Below, one piece after another: positions 28,619-38,947 of a stretch of DNA of 64,000 bases. The translations under genes and the position numbers were made by a program. The DNA is taken from contig NZ_BMEM01000002.1 of assembly GCF_014636495.1 (NCBI RefSeq), positions 124,001-188,000 of the forward strand. Direction: 5' to 3'. Source of the DNA: Ornithinimicrobium tianjinense (GTDB lineage: Bacteria > Actinomycetota > Actinomycetes > Actinomycetales > Dermatophilaceae). How positions within the stretch are numbered: the stretch's first letter is position 1; every line of letters begins with the position of its first letter. Below the pieces are notes generated by a model, which saw only the letters and a program-made list of their open reading frames with translations, was not told the origin of the DNA and did not search any database.

Positions 28619-29607
28619 CCTGGGTGCTGCGCCGCGCCGAGATCCCGTCGGCGCTGGTGCGCGATCTCACCGGACGGGACGCGGACCCCGGTTCCCCACG
28701 CCCGGGCTCGGCCCCCCGCGTGGACGGCACGACGTGGCTCGACCAGCTGCCCCGGCTGGTCGACGACGCGCTCGCCCGCTGGCACCTGCGGCTCGACACC
28801 ACCGCCGCGCTGCGCGCGGGGAGCACCGCCCTGGTGGTGCCGGTGAGCACCGCTCCAGGCACCCCCGCCGTCCTCAAGGTGGGCTGGCCGCACCGTGAGT
28901 CGGACACCGAGCACCTCGCCCTGCGCACCTGGGGCGGACAGCACGCCGTGCGGCTGCTGGCCGCCGACCCACCGTCCGGCACGCTCCTGCTCGAACGTCT
29001 CGACGCCGACCCGGACCTCACCAGCGGGTCCGCCGTCGACTCGGTCGCTGCCCTCGGCGAGGTCCTGCGGGGCCTGGACCGTCCGTCGCCCGGCTGGGCA
29101 CCACCGCTGTCCGGCGAGCTGGTGACGACCGTCGAGGAGCTGGAACGCTTTCACGCCGACGCGGACGCCGCCCACCTGCTGCCTCGCCGGATGTCGGTGC
29201 AGGCAGCGTCGCTGGCCGCCGACCTGCTCACGGAGGGCGCGGAGGTGCTCGACGCCCGGCTGGTGCACAGCGATCTCCACCAGCTCAACGTGCTGCGCCG
29301 GGACCTGCCGGGCGAGTGGGTCGCGATCGACCCCAAGCCGCTGGCCGGCGACCCGCACTGGGCGGTCGCCCCGGCGCTCTGGAACCGCTGGGCCGAGGTC
29401 CGTGCCGCGCACGACCCGCGCGGCCACCTCCGGCTGCGCGTCGGGATCCTGTGCGAGACGGCCGGGCTCGACGAGGACCGCGCCCGCGCCATGACGATCG
29501 TCCGCCTCGTCCGCTCCGCCGTCTGGGCCCTCGGCGCGGCCGACGCCGACGCCGCGAGATGGGTCGAGAAGGCGGTCACCATCGTCAAGGCCATGCAGCC
29601 GGGCTGA
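28615..29607 (+). CDS. APH(6)/hydroxyurea phosphotransferase-like kinase
   Basis: A 330-residue protein-kinase-like phosphotransferase. It has [18 protein letters not shown] in the N-lobe, the Brenner-type catalytic motif [12 protein letters not shown] near 221-232 and the metal-binding segment [13 protein letters not shown]. These fit the APH_6_hur family. Members are annotated as aminoglycoside or hydroxyurea kinases, but this one sits in a conserved chromosomal place between the ferritin-like gene and rimP, so it is probably a housekeeping kinase of unknown substrate rather than an acquired resistance gene. GTG start coupled to the gene before it. Confidence 0.75.
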   Translation: MTWVLRRAEIPSALVRDLTGRDADPGSPRPGSAPRVDGTTWLDQLPRLVDDALARWHLRLDTTAALRAGSTALVVPVSTAPGTPAVLKVGWPHRESDTEHLALRTWGGQHAVRLLAADPPSGTLLLERLDADPDLTSGSAVDSVAALGEVLRGLDRPSPGWAPPLSGELVTTVEELERFHADADAAHLLPRRMSVQAASLAADLLTEGAEVLDARLVHSDLHQLNVLRRDLPGEWVAIDPKPLAGDPHWAVAPALWNRWAEVRAAHDPRGHLRLRVGILCETAGLDEDRARAMTIVRLVRSAVWALGAADADAARWVEKAVTIVKAMQPG

Positions 29608-29636
29608 GCGGGCAGGACCGGGCGCCGGGCACGGCA

Positions 29637-29642
29637 TACCGT
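29637..29642 (+). promoter_or_regulatory. -10 element TACCGT, leaderless start
   Basis: TACCGT, six bases, then the ATG at 29649. It overlaps a GGCATACC octamer. Confidence 0.5.
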
Positions 29643-29648
29643 GAGGGC

Positions 29649-31607
<1,959 letters not shown>

Positions 31608-31636
31608 CCGGGACGCCGCCCGTCGGCCGGCAGGCG

Positions 31637-31642
31637 TAGCGT
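31637..31642 (+). promoter_or_regulatory. -10 element TAGCGT, leaderless start
   Basis: TAGCGT, six bases, then the ATG of the CapA-like gene at 31649. No ribosome-binding site is visible. Confidence 0.5.
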
Positions 31643-31648
31643 GTCCCC

Positions 31649-32914
31649 ATGGACCTGAGGGGGCGCGGGGCACGACTGGTGACAGCGGTGGCCGCGGTGA
31701 CGATGCTGGGCGGGTGCGGGGCGTTCGGGACGGACGGACCGGTCGACGCCGAGGGCACGGCGGCTTTGCCGGTCACCGAGCCGCCCGAGCCGCCCGAGCC
31801 TCCGGAGGCAGCCACCGCGACGCCGCCCACGCCTCCCGCGCCTCCCGCGCCTCCCAGCGGGCCGCTCGAGGTCACGGTCACGGCCACGGGCGACATCCTC
31901 ACCCACTCCCGGGTGACCGTCACCGCCCAGCGCTACGCCGGAGGCACGGGATACGACTACACCCCGATGTTCGCGGAGGTGAGGCCGCTCCTCTCGGCCG
32001 GGGACCTCACGCTGTGCCACCTGGAGACGCCCCTGTCCCCCGACGACACCAACCTGTCGGTGCCCGACACGCTGGTGTTCAACACCCCGCACGAGATGGC
32101 GGACGCCCTCGCCGACGCCGGCGTGGACGGGTGCGACTTCGCCTCCAACCACACCATGGACCAGGGTCTCGCGGGCCTCGAGGCGACCGAGCAGGTCCTC
32201 CGCGACGCCGGGATGGGGTATGCCGGTCCCACCGCCCACGAGCGCCGGGCCGGGCGCGCGGAGGTCTACCCGGTGGAGACCTCCAGCGGGACGGCCCGCG
32301 TCGCGCACCTGGCCTTCACCTACACCTACCCCAACTCCGGCACGCCGACGACCACGGTGCCCGGGGAGGCGCCCTGGCTGGCCGAGGCCTCCTGGCCCGT
32401 CCAGGGCAGCGAGGGCATCCTCGAGCAGGCCCACGCCGCCAAGGAGGACGGCGCGGACTTCGTCGTGGTGAGCATGCACTGGGGCGACGAGTACCAGTCG
32501 ATGCCGAACACCGTCCAGCAGGAGCTGGCCGCCGAGCTCCTGGCCTCCGACGACGTCGACCTGATCATCGGCACCCACGTCCACGTCATCCAGCCCTGCG
32601 CGCGCATCAACGGCAAGCACGTGATCTACGGGATGGGCAACTTCCTGTCCAACCAGGCACCGGAGTTCGGGCTCCTGCCCGCGACGCAGGAGGGCATGGT
32701 GGCGAGCTTCACCCTGCGCCGCGACGAGGAGGGCGTCGTGACGACCTCGATGAGCTACCAGCCGACGCGCGTCGACATCCGTCTGGCCGAGTTCCCGACC
32801 GGCCCGCACGTGGTGCAGCTGGTCTCCCCGCAGAACTACCCCGACACCTGGCAGCGCACCACGGCCACCGTGGACAGCCTGGGCGGGTGCGACGCGGACC
32901 CGGCGCACCCCTGA
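31649..32914 (+). CDS. CapA family lipoprotein (metallophosphatase-like)
   Basis: A 421-residue exported protein: signal peptide with lipobox VTMLGGC (Cys near 23), then a Pro-rich linker with PPEPPEPPE and PPAPPAPP repeats (about 44-70), then a CapA/PGA_cap domain. Metal-binding motifs of that calcineurin-like fold are visible: ATGDILTHSR, CHLETPL, ASNHTMDQG, SMHWGDEY and GTHVHVIQP. CapA relatives take part in poly-gamma-glutamate synthesis, but capB and capC are not nearby, so its own role is unknown. It stands alone and converges on the TSUP gene. Confidence 0.87.
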   Translation: MDLRGRGARLVTAVAAVTMLGGCGAFGTDGPVDAEGTAALPVTEPPEPPEPPEAATATPPTPPAPPAPPSGPLEVTVTATGDILTHSRVTVTAQRYAGGTGYDYTPMFAEVRPLLSAGDLTLCHLETPLSPDDTNLSVPDTLVFNTPHEMADALADAGVDGCDFASNHTMDQGLAGLEATEQVLRDAGMGYAGPTAHERRAGRAEVYPVETSSGTARVAHLAFTYTYPNSGTPTTTVPGEAPWLAEASWPVQGSEGILEQAHAAKEDGADFVVVSMHWGDEYQSMPNTVQQELAAELLASDDVDLIIGTHVHVIQPCARINGKHVIYGMGNFLSNQAPEFGLLPATQEGMVASFTLRRDEEGVVTTSMSYQPTRVDIRLAEFPTGPHVVQLVSPQNYPDTWQRTTATVDSLGGCDADPAHP

Positions 32915-32929
32915 GCCCACGCCCGGCCG

Positions 32930-33727
32930 TCAGCCGAGCAGCTGGACCGCGGTGTCGTAGCCGATCTTGACGATGAACGCCGCGAGCACGAGGACGAAGA
33001 AGACCCTCACGAAGCGGCTGCCGCGCGAGACCGCGACCCGGGCGCCGAGGTAGCCGCCGACGACGTTGCAGGCACCCATGAGCAGGCCGACCTGCCAGAT
33101 CACCGCCCCCTGCGGCACGAAGACGACCAGCGCGGCGAGATTGGTGGCCAGGTTGGCGATCTTGGCCTTCGCGCTCGCCTCCAGGAAGCCGTAGCCGAGC
33201 ACGCTGACGAGCGCGAACACGAAGAACGAGCCCGTGCCGGGGCCCAGCGCACCGTCGTAGGCACCGATGACCACACCGATGAGCGCCGCGGCGGCGAGGT
33301 GGCGCCGGGGGTGCCGGTGCCCGAAGCGCAGCCGCTGGAGCTGGCCCATCGACGGTTTGGCGAGGGTGTAGACGCCAACGCCGACGAGCACGACCAGGAT
33401 GATCGGGTTGAAGGCGGCCTTGCTGATCAGGAACGCGAGAGCGGCGCCGCCCAGGCTGCCCGCGAACGCTGCCCCGGCGAGCGGCAGGGCGGTGCGTAGA
33501 TCGGGCCGGATCCGTCGGTAGTAGGTCACCGAGCTGGTCGTCGTGCCCATGATCGAGCCCAGCTTGTTGGTCGCGAGCAGCTGCACCGGGCTGGCGCCGG
33601 GCAGACCGACGAGGAGGGCGGGCAGCTGGATCAGCCCGCCACCCCCGACGACCGCGTCGACGAACCCCGCGGCCAGCCCGGCCACGGCCAGGAACAGCAG
33701 GACGCCTGGGTCAAGACCCTCCAGCAC
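32930..33727 (-). CDS. TSUP (TauE/SafE/YfcA) family membrane permease
   Basis: A 265-residue membrane protein with about eight helices. AGFVDAVVGGGGLIQLPALL and the repeated half-motif IGAYDGALGPGTGSFF are diagnostic of the TSUP family, which exports sulfite or organosulfur and related anions. The substrate cannot be told. I chose the GTG at 33727, 14 bases past the proS stop; no good Shine-Dalgarno is visible, so it probably relies on proS translation. Confidence 0.87.
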   Translation of the reverse strand: MLEGLDPGVLLFLAVAGLAAGFVDAVVGGGGLIQLPALLVGLPGASPVQLLATNKLGSIMGTTTSSVTYYRRIRPDLRTALPLAGAAFAGSLGGAALAFLISKAAFNPIILVVLVGVGVYTLAKPSMGQLQRLRFGHRHPRRHLAAAALIGVVIGAYDGALGPGTGSFFVFALVSVLGYGFLEASAKAKIANLATNLAALVVFVPQGAVIWQVGLLMGACNVVGGYLGARVAVSRGSRFVRVFFVLVLAAFIVKIGYDTAVQLLG

Positions 33728-33741
33728 GGCCGGGTATGCCG

Positions 33742-35544
33742 TCAGGCCGGGTCCGCGGGCGCCGGCCGGGCGCCCCGCACCTCGGTGAGCACCTCGGCCA
33801 CACCGCGCTCGACCGGGACCTCCCGGCGCTCGCCGGTGGCCCGGTCCTTGATCTCGACGCTGCCCTGCTCGAGGCCCTTGCCGACGACGACGATCGTGGG
33901 CACGCCGAGCAGCTCCGCGTCCTTGAACTTCACGCCGGGGCTGACCTTGGGCCGGTCGTCGAAGACGACCGACAGGCCGGCGGCCTCCAGGTCGGCGACC
34001 ATGCGCTCGGCGTGGTCGAAGACGGCCTGGTCCTTGCCGGTCGCGACGACGTGGACGTCGGCCGGCGCCAGGTTGCGCGGCCACACGAGGCCGAGCTCGT
34101 CGTGGGTCGACTCGGCCACGGCCGCCACCGCGCGGGACACACCGATCCCGTAGGACCCCATCGTCACCGTGACGAGCTTGCCGTTCTCGTCGAGCACCTT
34201 CAGGTCCAGCGCCTCGGCGTACTTGCGGCCGAGCTGGAAGATGTGGCCCATCTCGATGCCGCGCGCCAGCGTCAGCGGACCGGCGCCGTCGGGGCTCGGG
34301 TCGCCCTCACGGATCTCGGCGGCCTGGATCGTGCCGTCCGCGCTGAAGTCCCGGCCCAGCACCAGGTCGTAGACGTGCTTGCCGTGCTCGTCGGCGCCCG
34401 TGACCCACGCGGAGCCCTCCGCGACCGAGGGGTCGAGGAGGTAGCGGATCTTCGAGGAGCTCTCCAGACCGAGGCTCCTCGGACCGATGTACCCCTTCAC
34501 CAGCATGGGGAAGGCCTCGAAGTCCTTCTCGGAGAAGGGCTCCCACTCGGCCGGCGAGACCTGCGCCTCGAGGCGCTTGACGTCCACCTCGCGGTCGCCG
34601 GGCAGACCGATCGCCAGGGGCTCCTTCGTGCCGTCGGGGTGGGTGAGCATGACGACGACGTTCTTGAGCGTGTCGGCCGCCGTCCAGGCCCGCCCGTCCG
34701 CGCGGGGGTGCATGGCGTCGGACTGCGCGACGAGCGTCTCGATGGTCGGGCTGTCGGGGGTGTCCTCGACGTGCGCGGCCGGGGTCGCGGCGACGACGTC
34801 CGCGGCGACGGGAGCGGCCTGGGGCACGACGACCGCCTCGACGTTCGCGGCATACCCGCTGGCCTCGCAGCGCACGAAGGTGTCCTCGCCGATCGGGCTC
34901 ACCGCGAGGAACTCCTCGCTGGCCGACCCGCCCATGGCGCCGGAATCGGCATACACGACGACGTAGTCGAAGCCCAGGCGGTCGAAGATCCGCACGTAGG
35001 CCTCGCGGTGCCGCTGGTAGGCGGCCTCCAGCCCGGCGTCGTCGACGTCGAAGGAGTAGGAGTCCTTCATGATGAACTCGCGGCCGCGGAGCAGGCCGGC
35101 GCGCGGGCGCGCCTCGTCGCGGTACTTGGTCTGGATCTGGTAGAGCGTCAGCGGCAGCTCCTTGTAGGAGCTGAACATGTCCTTGACGGCGAGGGTGAAC
35201 ATCTCCTCGTGGGTGGGGCCGAGGAGCATGTCGGCACCCTTGCGGTCCGTGAGGCGGAAGAGGTTGTCGCCGTACTCCGTCCACCGGTTGGTCGCCTCGT
35301 AGGGCTCGCGCGGCAGCAGCGCGGGAAAGCTGAGCTCCTGGCCGCCGATGGCGTCCATCTCCTCGCGGACGATCTCCTCGACCCTGCGCAGGACCTTCAG
35401 GCCCAGCGGCAGCCAGGTGTAGACGCCCGGGGCGGCGCGCCGGATGTAGCCGGCGCGCACGAGCAGCTTGTGCCCGGGCAGCTCGGCGTCGGCCGGGTCC
35501 TCGCGCAGGGTCCGCAGGAACAGGGTCGACAGGCGCATGGCCAC
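33742..35544 (-). CDS. proS: Prolyl-tRNA synthetase, bacterial type with insertion domain
   Basis: Class II synthetase charging tRNA-Pro. The 600-residue protein opens with [19 protein letters not shown], has motif 2 ([34 protein letters not shown]), a YbaK-like editing insertion (about 230-395), motif 3 ([12 protein letters not shown]) and the anticodon-binding domain (about 480-585). I chose the GTG at 35544, nine bases after AAGGAG; the ATG two codons later is also possible. proS is normally next to ispG and the DUF4081 GNAT; here it is far from both. Confidence 0.96.
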   Translation of the reverse strand: MAMRLSTLFLRTLREDPADAELPGHKLLVRAGYIRRAAPGVYTWLPLGLKVLRRVEEIVREEMDAIGGQELSFPALLPREPYEATNRWTEYGDNLFRLTDRKGADMLLGPTHEEMFTLAVKDMFSSYKELPLTLYQIQTKYRDEARPRAGLLRGREFIMKDSYSFDVDDAGLEAAYQRHREAYVRIFDRLGFDYVVVYADSGAMGGSASEEFLAVSPIGEDTFVRCEASGYAANVEAVVVPQAAPVAADVVAATPAAHVEDTPDSPTIETLVAQSDAMHPRADGRAWTAADTLKNVVVMLTHPDGTKEPLAIGLPGDREVDVKRLEAQVSPAEWEPFSEKDFEAFPMLVKGYIGPRSLGLESSSKIRYLLDPSVAEGSAWVTGADEHGKHVYDLVLGRDFSADGTIQAAEIREGDPSPDGAGPLTLARGIEMGHIFQLGRKYAEALDLKVLDENGKLVTVTMGSYGIGVSRAVAAVAESTHDELGLVWPRNLAPADVHVVATGKDQAVFDHAERMVADLEAAGLSVVFDDRPKVSPGVKFKDAELLGVPTIVVVGKGLEQGSVEIKDRATGERREVPVERGVAEVLTEVRGARPAPADPA

Positions 35545-35627
35545 GAGGGGGTACTCCTTGGTGAGGGGTGGTGGACCGTCTGAGCGTACCCGCCAGCCAG
35601 CGCCTCCGACGACGGGATTCCGCGCGC

Positions 35628-36866
35628 TCAGCGGCGCGCGGCCAGCTCCGCGACACCCTCGAGGAGCCGGTCGACCTCCTCCGCGGTGGAGTAGGGAGCC
35701 ATGCCGACCCGCACTCCCCCCTCCGCGCCCAGCCCCAGCCGGTGGCTGCACTCCCAGGCGTAGAAGTGGCTCGCCGGAGCGTTGACGTCGAGGTCGGCCA
35801 GGTGGCGGTGCACGGCCGCCGGCTCCACGCCGTCCAGGGTGAAGAGCAGCGTGGGGGTCCGGCGGGCTGCGCGCGACCATACGGTCACGCCGTCGATGCC
35901 GGCGAGGCCGGTCTCGGCGCGCTCACGCAGGCCGTCCTCGTGGTGCTCCATCGCGGCGAAGGACGCGACGAGCCGCTCCCGGCGCGAGCGTCCCGCGTGC
36001 TCAGGCGTCGCCGCGCCCGCCAGCTCCGCCAGGTCCGCGATGAAGTCGACGGCGGCCGTGGTGCCCGCGAGCAGCTCGTAGGGCAGCGTGCCCAGCTCGA
36101 ACCGCTCGGGGACCCGGTCGGGCGAGGGCAGCAGCTTGTCGGGAGTCAGCTGCTCCAGCAGCTCCGCGCGACCGGCGGTCACCCCCAGGTGCGGCCCGAA
36201 GAACTTGTACGGCGAGCAGGCGACGAGGTCGGCCCCCAGCGCCTCGCGGTCCACCGACGCGTGCGCGGCGAGGTGGACTGCGTCCACGTGGACCAGGGCC
36301 CCGGCCGCGTGGGCCGACTCGATGATCGCCGGCAGGTCGGGACGGGTGCCTACGAGGTTGCCGGCACCGGTGACGGCCACCAGGCGCGTGCGTGCGGAGA
36401 GCACGGCCTCGACGTTGGCGGGCGGCAGCTCGCCGGTCTCGGGGTCCATCTCGGCCCACCGCACGGTGGCGCCGACCGCCTCGGCCGCGAGGATCCAGGG
36501 CCGCACGTTGCCGTCGTGGTCCAGGGAGGTGACGACCACCTCGTCGCCCGGCCCCCAGCCCTGGCTGCGGGCGAGGGTGCGCGCCAGGTCCATCGTGTTG
36601 GCGGTCATGCTCCGGCCGAAGATCACCGTCCCGGGGTCGGTGCCGAGCAGGTCCCCCATCGCCTCCCGGGCCGCGACGACGACCTCCTCCGCCCGGCGCT
36701 CGGCGGCGGTGACCGTGCCGCGGTTGGCGATCGAGCTGCCGAGCGTGGCGGCGACCGCGTGGGCGACTCGGCGTGGCGTCTGCGAGCCGCCGGGGCCGTC
36801 GAAGTGCGCGGTGCCCCCGGCGAGGGCCGGGAACTGCGCCCGGACGGCGGACACGTCATACGTCAT
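35628..36866 (-). CDS. Cysteine desulfurase-like class V aminotransferase (TIGR01976)
   Basis: A 412-residue PLP enzyme. The N-terminal [14 protein letters not shown] and the PLP lysine in [13 protein letters not shown] (near 220) fit the cysteine-desulfurase-like TIGR01976 family. The reaction of this family is unsettled, and I do not see a flexible-loop active-site Cys as in NifS or SufS, so it may not be a desulfurase. The ATG at 36866 has TAGGTT seven bases upstream. It is upstream of and parallel to proS (83 bases apart), and divergent from the esterase. Confidence 0.82.
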   Translation of the reverse strand: MTYDVSAVRAQFPALAGGTAHFDGPGGSQTPRRVAHAVAATLGSSIANRGTVTAAERRAEEVVVAAREAMGDLLGTDPGTVIFGRSMTANTMDLARTLARSQGWGPGDEVVVTSLDHDGNVRPWILAAEAVGATVRWAEMDPETGELPPANVEAVLSARTRLVAVTGAGNLVGTRPDLPAIIESAHAAGALVHVDAVHLAAHASVDREALGADLVACSPYKFFGPHLGVTAGRAELLEQLTPDKLLPSPDRVPERFELGTLPYELLAGTTAAVDFIADLAELAGAATPEHAGRSRRERLVASFAAMEHHEDGLRERAETGLAGIDGVTVWSRAARRTPTLLFTLDGVEPAAVHRHLADLDVNAPASHFYAWECSHRLGLGAEGGVRVGMAPYSTAEEVDRLLEGVAELAARR

Positions 36867-36873
36867 GGACGCC

Positions 36874-36879
36874 AACCTA
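36874..36879 (-). promoter_or_regulatory. -10 element TAGGTT, leaderless start
   Basis: TAGGTT, seven bases, then the ATG of the class V aminotransferase gene at 36866. Confidence 0.45.
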
Positions 36880-36925
36880 TCCAGCACGCGGACGGGCACC
36901 TGACTCACCCCGGCACCGGCCCGCC

Positions 36926-36931
36926 TACGCT
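36926..36931 (+). promoter_or_regulatory. -10 element TACGCT, leaderless start
   Basis: TACGCT, six bases, then the ATG of the esterase gene at 36938. It forms a compact divergent promoter pair with the aminotransferase gene. Confidence 0.5.
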
Positions 36932-36937
36932 GCAGCC

Positions 36938-37822
36938 ATGCGTCTTCCCGCCGCCGACCTCCGCCCGATCCCGCACCTCGGGCTCCGGGGTGACCTGCGC
37001 TCCTGGCGTGACGTCGAGCTGCCGGGCCTGGACCGTCGCGCCGAGGTCTACGTCTGGCTGCCGCCGGGCCACGACGTCGGCGAGGACCGCTACCCGGTGC
37101 TCTACCTGCACGACGGCCACAACGTCTTCCTGGACGAGCGGGCCTTCGGAGGGGTCTCCTGGGGCGTCGATGCCGCGATGACCCGGTTGGCGCAGGAGGG
37201 CCTCCCGGCGATCGTCGTCGCGGTGCCCTGCCATCTGACCGAGCGCGCGGACGAGTACACGCCCTACCACCTGCCCGGCGTCGGTGGCGGCCGGGCGGAT
37301 CGCTACGCGGCCTTCCTCGCCGACCACCTCAAGCCGGCGGTCGACGCCGCGCTGCGCACCCGCCCGGAGCCCGAGCACACCGTCACGGCCGGCAGCTCGC
37401 TCGGCGGCGTCGTGAGTGCCTACCTGTGGAGCACGCGGCCGGACGTCTTCGGCGGCGCCGGGGTCTTCTCCCCCGCCTGGTGGTGGCCGGACACGGCCCA
37501 CGGCGAGCGGGGCCTGGCGGACGTCGAGGAGGCGCTGGCGAAGCCGCGGACGCACGGCCGGGTCTACCTCGACGTCGGCGGCCGGGAGCATCACCTCGAC
37601 GAGGACGTCCGGCGCCACTACGTCGTCGCCGCCGAGCGGCTGGCCGCCCGCCTGCGCGGGGCGGGGGTGCCGCTGCGCTACCTGTACGACTCGCAGGCCT
37701 ACCACTTCGAGTCGGCCTGGGCGGAGCGGTTCGCGCCGGCGGTCCGCTGGCTTCTCCAGGGGTATGCCGTCGCGCCGCCGCCGTACGTGCAGCGCGACCT
37801 GGCCACGCAGGGGCGGGCGTGA
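36938..37822 (+). CDS. Esterase D/IroE-like alpha/beta hydrolase
   Basis: A 294-residue alpha/beta hydrolase of the putative esterase (YbbA/IroE-like) family. PVLYLHDGHNVFLDE precedes the nucleophile elbow TAGSSLGGVVS (Ser near 153), and YDSQAYHFESAW near the end can supply the catalytic His. There is no signal peptide, so it is probably cytosolic. Natural substrate unknown; relatives hydrolyse acyl esters or siderophore lactones. It overlaps the EamA permease gene by four bases (GTGA). Confidence 0.82.
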   Translation: MRLPAADLRPIPHLGLRGDLRSWRDVELPGLDRRAEVYVWLPPGHDVGEDRYPVLYLHDGHNVFLDERAFGGVSWGVDAAMTRLAQEGLPAIVVAVPCHLTERADEYTPYHLPGVGGGRADRYAAFLADHLKPAVDAALRTRPEPEHTVTAGSSLGGVVSAYLWSTRPDVFGGAGVFSPAWWWPDTAHGERGLADVEEALAKPRTHGRVYLDVGGREHHLDEDVRRHYVVAAERLAARLRGAGVPLRYLYDSQAYHFESAWAERFAPAVRWLLQGYAVAPPPYVQRDLATQGRA

Positions 37823-38811
37823 CGCCCCGGTCCGAGCCGTCAGCGCGGCACACCCCGTCCGCGGACGAGGGAACCGCGCTGCGCACCCGCGCCAACCTGC
37901 TCCTCGTCCTGACCGCCGCCATCTGGGGGCTCGGGTTCGTGGCCCAGCGCCTGGGGGCCGACCACATGGGGGCGATGAGCTACAACGCCGCGCGCTTCGC
38001 CCTGGGGGCAGCGTCCCTGCTGCCGCTCGTCTGGTGGTTCGCGCGGCAGGGCCGGCGGGCCCCGCTCGTGGTGCCGGAACCACCGGCCGGCGAGGTCTAC
38101 GACGAGAGGCCCCCCTCCCCCGGACAGGGGCGGTCCTCGCTGCTGCCGGGGCTCGCCGCCGGTGCCGTGCTGTTCTCGGCGGCGGGGCTGCAGCAGCTCG
38201 GCCTGGAGACGACCACCGCGGGCAAGGCCGCCTTCATCACCGGCCTCTACATCGTGCTCGTGCCCGTGCTCGGTCTGGCGATCGGCCACCGCGCGGCACC
38301 TGCCGTGTGGGTGGGGCTGGGCCTGGCGGTGCCGGGGCTCTACCTGCTGAGCATGACCGACGAGCTGACGATCGCCACCGGCGACCTGCTCGTCCTGGCC
38401 GGTGCCGCCTTCTGGGCCCTGCACATCCTCGTCATCGACCACTTCGTGCGCACGGTGGACGCGCTGCGGCTCTCGGCCGTGCAGTTCGCGGCGTGCGCGC
38501 TGCTGTCGGCCGGTGTCGCGCTGGTCGTGGAGGAACGGCCCTTCTCCGGGCTCGGTCCCGCGGCCGGCGCCGTGCTCTACGCGGGCCTGCTCAGCGTGGG
38601 CGTCGCCTACACCCTGCAGGTGGTCGCCCAGCGGCACGCCAAGCCCTCGCACGCCGCCCTGCTGCTCAGCCTCGAGGCGGTCTTCGGCGCGCTCGGGGGG
38701 TGGCTGCTGCTCGACGAGGTGGTGAGCGGACGGATGCTCCTCGGGTGCGCGCTGGTGATGACCGGGATCGTCGTCTCGCTGCGCGGGGCCGACACGTCAG
38801 GCTCCGACTGA
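37819..38811 (+). CDS. EamA/DMT superfamily permease
   Basis: A 330-residue ten-helix drug/metabolite transporter made of two EamA repeats: LLLVLTAAIWGLGFVAQ starts the first (near 30), and GDLLVLAGAAFWALHILVI starts the second (near 190). The conserved segment PSHAALLLSLEAVFGALGG is typical. A polar loop (about 85-110) separates helices in repeat one. Substrate unknown, probably a small metabolite. The GTG start is coupled to the esterase gene before it. Confidence 0.88.
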   Translation: MTPRSEPSARHTPSADEGTALRTRANLLLVLTAAIWGLGFVAQRLGADHMGAMSYNAARFALGAASLLPLVWWFARQGRRAPLVVPEPPAGEVYDERPPSPGQGRSSLLPGLAAGAVLFSAAGLQQLGLETTTAGKAAFITGLYIVLVPVLGLAIGHRAAPAVWVGLGLAVPGLYLLSMTDELTIATGDLLVLAGAAFWALHILVIDHFVRTVDALRLSAVQFAACALLSAGVALVVEERPFSGLGPAAGAVLYAGLLSVGVAYTLQVVAQRHAKPSHAALLLSLEAVFGALGGWLLLDEVVSGRMLLGCALVMTGIVVSLRGADTSGSD

Positions 38812-38947
38812 CGCCCACTTCGTGGCGGGCATGAATAGTTATGCGTGGGAACGGATGGACACGCAACCCCGGCAGCCTACATCCGTGACCGCGCCGAGCC
38901 CAAGGGTGGGGACGCGACCGGTGCCGGACCTGTGATGAGGTGGGGCG

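Noticed and set aside
28615-29607. Acquired aminoglycoside resistance gene
   Set aside because: The kinase is only APH(6)-like, sits in a core neighbourhood beside the ferritin-like gene and rimP, has the same base composition as its neighbours and has no mobile element nearby.
31649-32914. Poly-gamma-glutamate capsule locus
   Set aside because: Only a CapA-like protein is present. No capB, capC or capE relatives lie nearby, and CapA-like lipoproteins are common outside capsule loci.
35628-36866. Iron-sulfur cluster assembly desulfurase (SufS/IscS)
   Set aside because: No suf or isc partner genes are adjacent and the active-site Cys loop is not evident; the TIGR01976 family fits better.
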